DNA of 15,650 bases from Burkholderiaceae bacterium (GTDB taxonomy: Bacteria > Pseudomonadota > Gammaproteobacteria > Burkholderiales > Burkholderiaceae), in assembly GCA_023253905.1 (NCBI GenBank), contig JALREG010000123.1, positions 1 to 15,650 on the forward strand. Direction: 5' to 3'. Numbering within the stretch: position 1 is the stretch's first letter; each line of letters opens with the position of its first letter. Both the position numbers and the translations under genes were made by a program. Positions 13,570-15,650 of the stretch are shown here, in pieces. The notes beneath the pieces are model-generated. The model did not search any database, was not told the DNA's origin, and worked only from the letters and a program-made list of their open reading frames with translations.

Positions 13570-14422
13570 CGCAGGCCTCCGCCTTCAGCGCATGCCACAC
13601 CTTGAGGGCATCACGCGTTGCCGCCACATCATGAACCCGCACCACCGCGGCCCCGTCCTGGACCGCTGCAAGCAGCGCCGCGAGACTACCCGGCAGCCGT
13701 TCGCCCACGTCACGTCCCGTCAGACGTCCAATGAAGGACTTTCGTGACACCCCAACAAGCATGGGCCCCACCTTCTCCAAAACGGATAACGCGCGCAGTA
13801 GCGCGAGATTATGGTCAAGTGATTTTCCAAACCCGATACCCGGGTCAAACATCATGCGCGCCCGGGATACGCCAGCCGCCTCCAGCGTTGTGCGCCGCTC
13901 GGCGAGAAACTCAGACACCTGGCCCACGACATCGTGATACTGAGGCGCGTCCTGCATGGTGGCCGGATCACCCTGCATGTGCATGATGCACACGCCGCAG
14001 TCCGTCGCCGCCACCGCCTCGACCGCGCCTGGCGCAGTCAAACCACCAACGTCATTGATGATGTCTGCACCGTGCGCGAGCGCTACCCGCATGACTTCAG
14101 GCTTTCGGGTATCGACTGAAACAGGAATGCCCCGGCCCCGCATGGCTTCCAGAACGGGGAGGATGCGGTCGAGTTCTAGCGATGTATCAACTCGAGGTGC
14201 CCCAGGCCGGGTGGACTCGCCACCAATGTCAAGCAGATCAGCGCCCTCGGCGACTAGCTGTTCGGCCCACTCGATCGCCTCAACGGGATCGGTGCGATCG
14301 CGCCGCTCGGAAAAGGAATCGGGCGTGACATTAACGATTCCCATTACGAGTGGCCGCTCGAGGCTCAACCGGAAGCGGCCGCAGACCCACTCAGAGGCCC
14401 TGTCGGCCGGCACCGGATGCAT
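13559..14422 (-). CDS. folP: Dihydropteroate synthase
   Basis: This 287-residue TIM-barrel enzyme of folate synthesis condenses p-aminobenzoate with dihydropterin pyrophosphate and is the sulfonamide target. Visible motifs include [10 protein letters not shown] (from about residue 28), [10 protein letters not shown] (65-74), [37 protein letters not shown] and a C-terminal VRVHDV. The loops around TPDSF and STRPG look intact, with no insertion of the kind linked to sulfonamide resistance. The ATG at 14420-14422 is chosen; an in-frame TTG three codons upstream is possible. Neither has a clear Shine-Dalgarno, so translation probably depends on ribosomes finishing ftsH, whose stop is 29 bases upstream. 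Confidence 0.96.
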   Translation of the reverse strand: MHPVPADRASEWVCGRFRLSLERPLVMGIVNVTPDSFSERRDRTDPVEAIEWAEQLVAEGADLLDIGGESTRPGAPRVDTSLELDRILPVLEAMRGRGIPVSVDTRKPEVMRVALAHGADIINDVGGLTAPGAVEAVAATDCGVCIMHMQGDPATMQDAPQYHDVVGQVSEFLAERRTTLEAAGVSRARMMFDPGIGFGKSLDHNLALLRALSVLEKVGPMLVGVSRKSFIGRLTGRDVGERLPGSLAALLAAVQDGAAVVRVHDVAATRDALKVWHALKAEACDGA

Positions 14423-14451
14423 GGCGATCAAAGGACGGGCACGAGGCCCGT

Positions 14452-15650
14452 TCAGGCTGCCGGTTCAGCCGAGGGCGATCCCGACGAGGCGCTGGGCTGG
14501 CTGGCCGGCGTGCCTGCCCCGCCCGCACTACTGCCGGTTGACCCGCCCGGCTTCGGCGGCCGTGGCGGCCGACCCGAGATGATGTCGTCAATTTGATCTG
14601 CGTCGATCGTTTCCCAATCGAGTAACGCCTTGGCCATGGCTTCGACTTTGTCGCGATTGGTGTCCAGGATGTTGCGCGCCACCGCATACTGCTCGTCGAT
14701 GATCCGGCGAATCTCGGAATCGACTTTGCGCATGGTCTCTTCAGACATGTTGGTGGTCTTGGTGATCGAGCGGCCGAGGAAGATCTCGCCTTCGTTTTCC
14801 GCGTAGACCATCGGGCCCATCACATCGCTCATGCCATAACGGGTGACCATGTCGCGGGCAATTGACGTGGCGCGCTCGAAGTCGTTTGAGGCACCGGTCG
14901 TCATCTGGTGCATGAAAATTTCTTCGGCAATTCGCCCGCCAAACAGCACCGAGACGGTGTTCAGCATGCGGTCTCGGTCCATGCTGTAGCGGTCTTCTAC
15001 CGGCAGTTGCATGGTGACGCCCAGCGCACGCCCGCGTGGAATGATGGTGACCTTGTGCACCGGATCGGTTCGGGTCAGCAGCTTCGCCACAACAGCGTGG
15101 CCGGACTCGTGGTACGCGGTGTTCTTGCGCTCATGCTCCGGCATGACCATCGAGCGCCGCTCCGCGCCCATGATGATTTTGTCCTTCGCGCGCTCGAAAT
15201 CTTCCATGTCGACCAGACGCTTGTTGCTGCGTGCGGCAAACAGTGCCGCCTCATTCACCAGATTGGCAAGGTCAGCACCCGAGAACCCGGGCGTGCCGCG
15301 TGCCAGCACATCGGCCTTGACGTCCGGTGCAATCGGCACCTTGCGCATGTGCACTTTCAGGATCTGCTCGCGGCCGCGGATGTCCGGCAGGCTGACGACC
15401 ACTTGACGGTCAAAACGACCAGGGCGCAGCAATGCGGGGTCGAGCACGTCGGGGCGGTTGGTCGCCGCAATCACGATGGTGCCCTGGCTGGTCTCAAAAC
15501 CATCCATCTCAACCAGCATCTGGTTCAACGTCTGTTCGCGTTCGTCGTTGCCACCACCCAGACCGGCGCCACGCTGACGACCGACTGCGTCAATTTCGTC
15601 AATGAAAATGATGCAGGGCGACTGCTTCTTGGCTTGCTCGAACATGTCGC
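14452..15650 (-). CDS. ftsH: ATP-dependent zinc metalloprotease FtsH, C-terminal part (5' end outside window)
   Basis: About 399 residues are visible, open to the window edge. FtsH is an inner-membrane AAA+ protease that degrades misfolded membrane proteins and regulators such as LpxC and sigma-32 in E. coli. The fragment begins inside the AAA domain: Walker B IIFIDEID, the second region of homology [20 protein letters not shown], then the zinc protease motif HESGH with the third ligand candidate D in the [10 protein letters not shown] segment. The N-terminal membrane segments and Walker A are beyond the edge. The C-terminus is a low-complexity Pro/Gly/Ser/Ala tail after [16 protein letters not shown], as often seen in Burkholderiales. 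It is the first visible gene of the ftsH-folP-glmM unit. Confidence 0.98.
   Translation of the reverse strand, partial: DMFEQAKKQSPCIIFIDEIDAVGRQRGAGLGGGNDEREQTLNQMLVEMDGFETSQGTIVIAATNRPDVLDPALLRPGRFDRQVVVSLPDIRGREQILKVHMRKVPIAPDVKADVLARGTPGFSGADLANLVNEAALFAARSNKRLVDMEDFERAKDKIIMGAERRSMVMPEHERKNTAYHESGHAVVAKLLTRTDPVHKVTIIPRGRALGVTMQLPVEDRYSMDRDRMLNTVSVLFGGRIAEEIFMHQMTTGASNDFERATSIARDMVTRYGMSDVMGPMVYAENEGEIFLGRSITKTTNMSEETMRKVDSEIRRIIDEQYAVARNILDTNRDKVEAMAKALLDWETIDADQIDDIISGRPPRPPKPGGSTGSSAGGAGTPASQPSASSGSPSAEPAA

Noticed and set aside
1..15650. CRISPR arrays, tRNA or rRNA genes, insertion sequences, attachment sites
   Set aside because: No regularly spaced repeats, no transposase or integrase motifs and no cloverleaf or rRNA-like segments were noticed when reading both strands by eye.

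Overview
The window looks like a chromosomal segment of a GC-rich betaproteobacterium, most likely of the order Burkholderiales. Three things suggest this. The ftsH-folP-glmM order on the minus strand is the usual betaproteobacterial arrangement. A Bug-type (TctC) solute receptor stands alone without its membrane subunits, as is common in that order. The coding sequence is uniformly GC-rich with short gaps between genes. I cannot name the genus. No tRNA, rRNA, IS element, CRISPR array or long gene-free stretch was seen; all gene-free gaps are under 200 bases.

Layout. (1) 1-1020, plus strand: the end of a copper-resistance operon, with the C-terminal part of a periplasmic multicopper oxidase followed by a CusF-like copper-binding protein. 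(2) 1048-3997, minus strand: a tight three-gene operon of a Bug-family receptor, a PhzS-like FAD monooxygenase and a small outer-membrane beta-barrel protein. It reads from a plausible sigma70 promoter at 4039-4067 and looks like uptake plus hydroxylation of an unknown, probably aromatic, acid. (3) 4179-5971, plus strand: a DUF333 lipoprotein, an aldo/keto reductase and a membrane methyltransferase of the isoprenylcysteine carboxyl methyltransferase (ICMT) type; the last two overlap by ATGA. (4) 6076-10746, plus strand: a complete TRAP transporter (DctP, DctQ, DctM) followed by two hydrolases, an isochorismatase-superfamily amidohydrolase of the N-carbamoylsarcosine/maleamate amidase type and a PuuE-like member of the polysaccharide deacetylase fold. 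(5) 10801-12197, plus strand: a small helical protein of unknown function overlapping, by ATGA, a SAM-dependent methyltransferase. (6) 12184-15650, minus strand: the core genes glmM, folP and ftsH, the last cut by the window edge.

The most interesting part is region 4. The PuuE-like enzyme belongs to a fold group that opens cyclic ureides or imides, and the isochorismatase-like enzyme belongs to a group that hydrolyses linear carbamoyl compounds or half-amides. With a TRAP importer in front, this reads as a compact uptake-and-degradation pathway for a cyclic imide or ureide (import, ring opening, amide hydrolysis). That is an inference from family membership and gene order; the substrate cannot be read from the sequence. 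A strong hairpin sits between dctP and dctQ and probably sets receptor expression above that of the membrane subunits.
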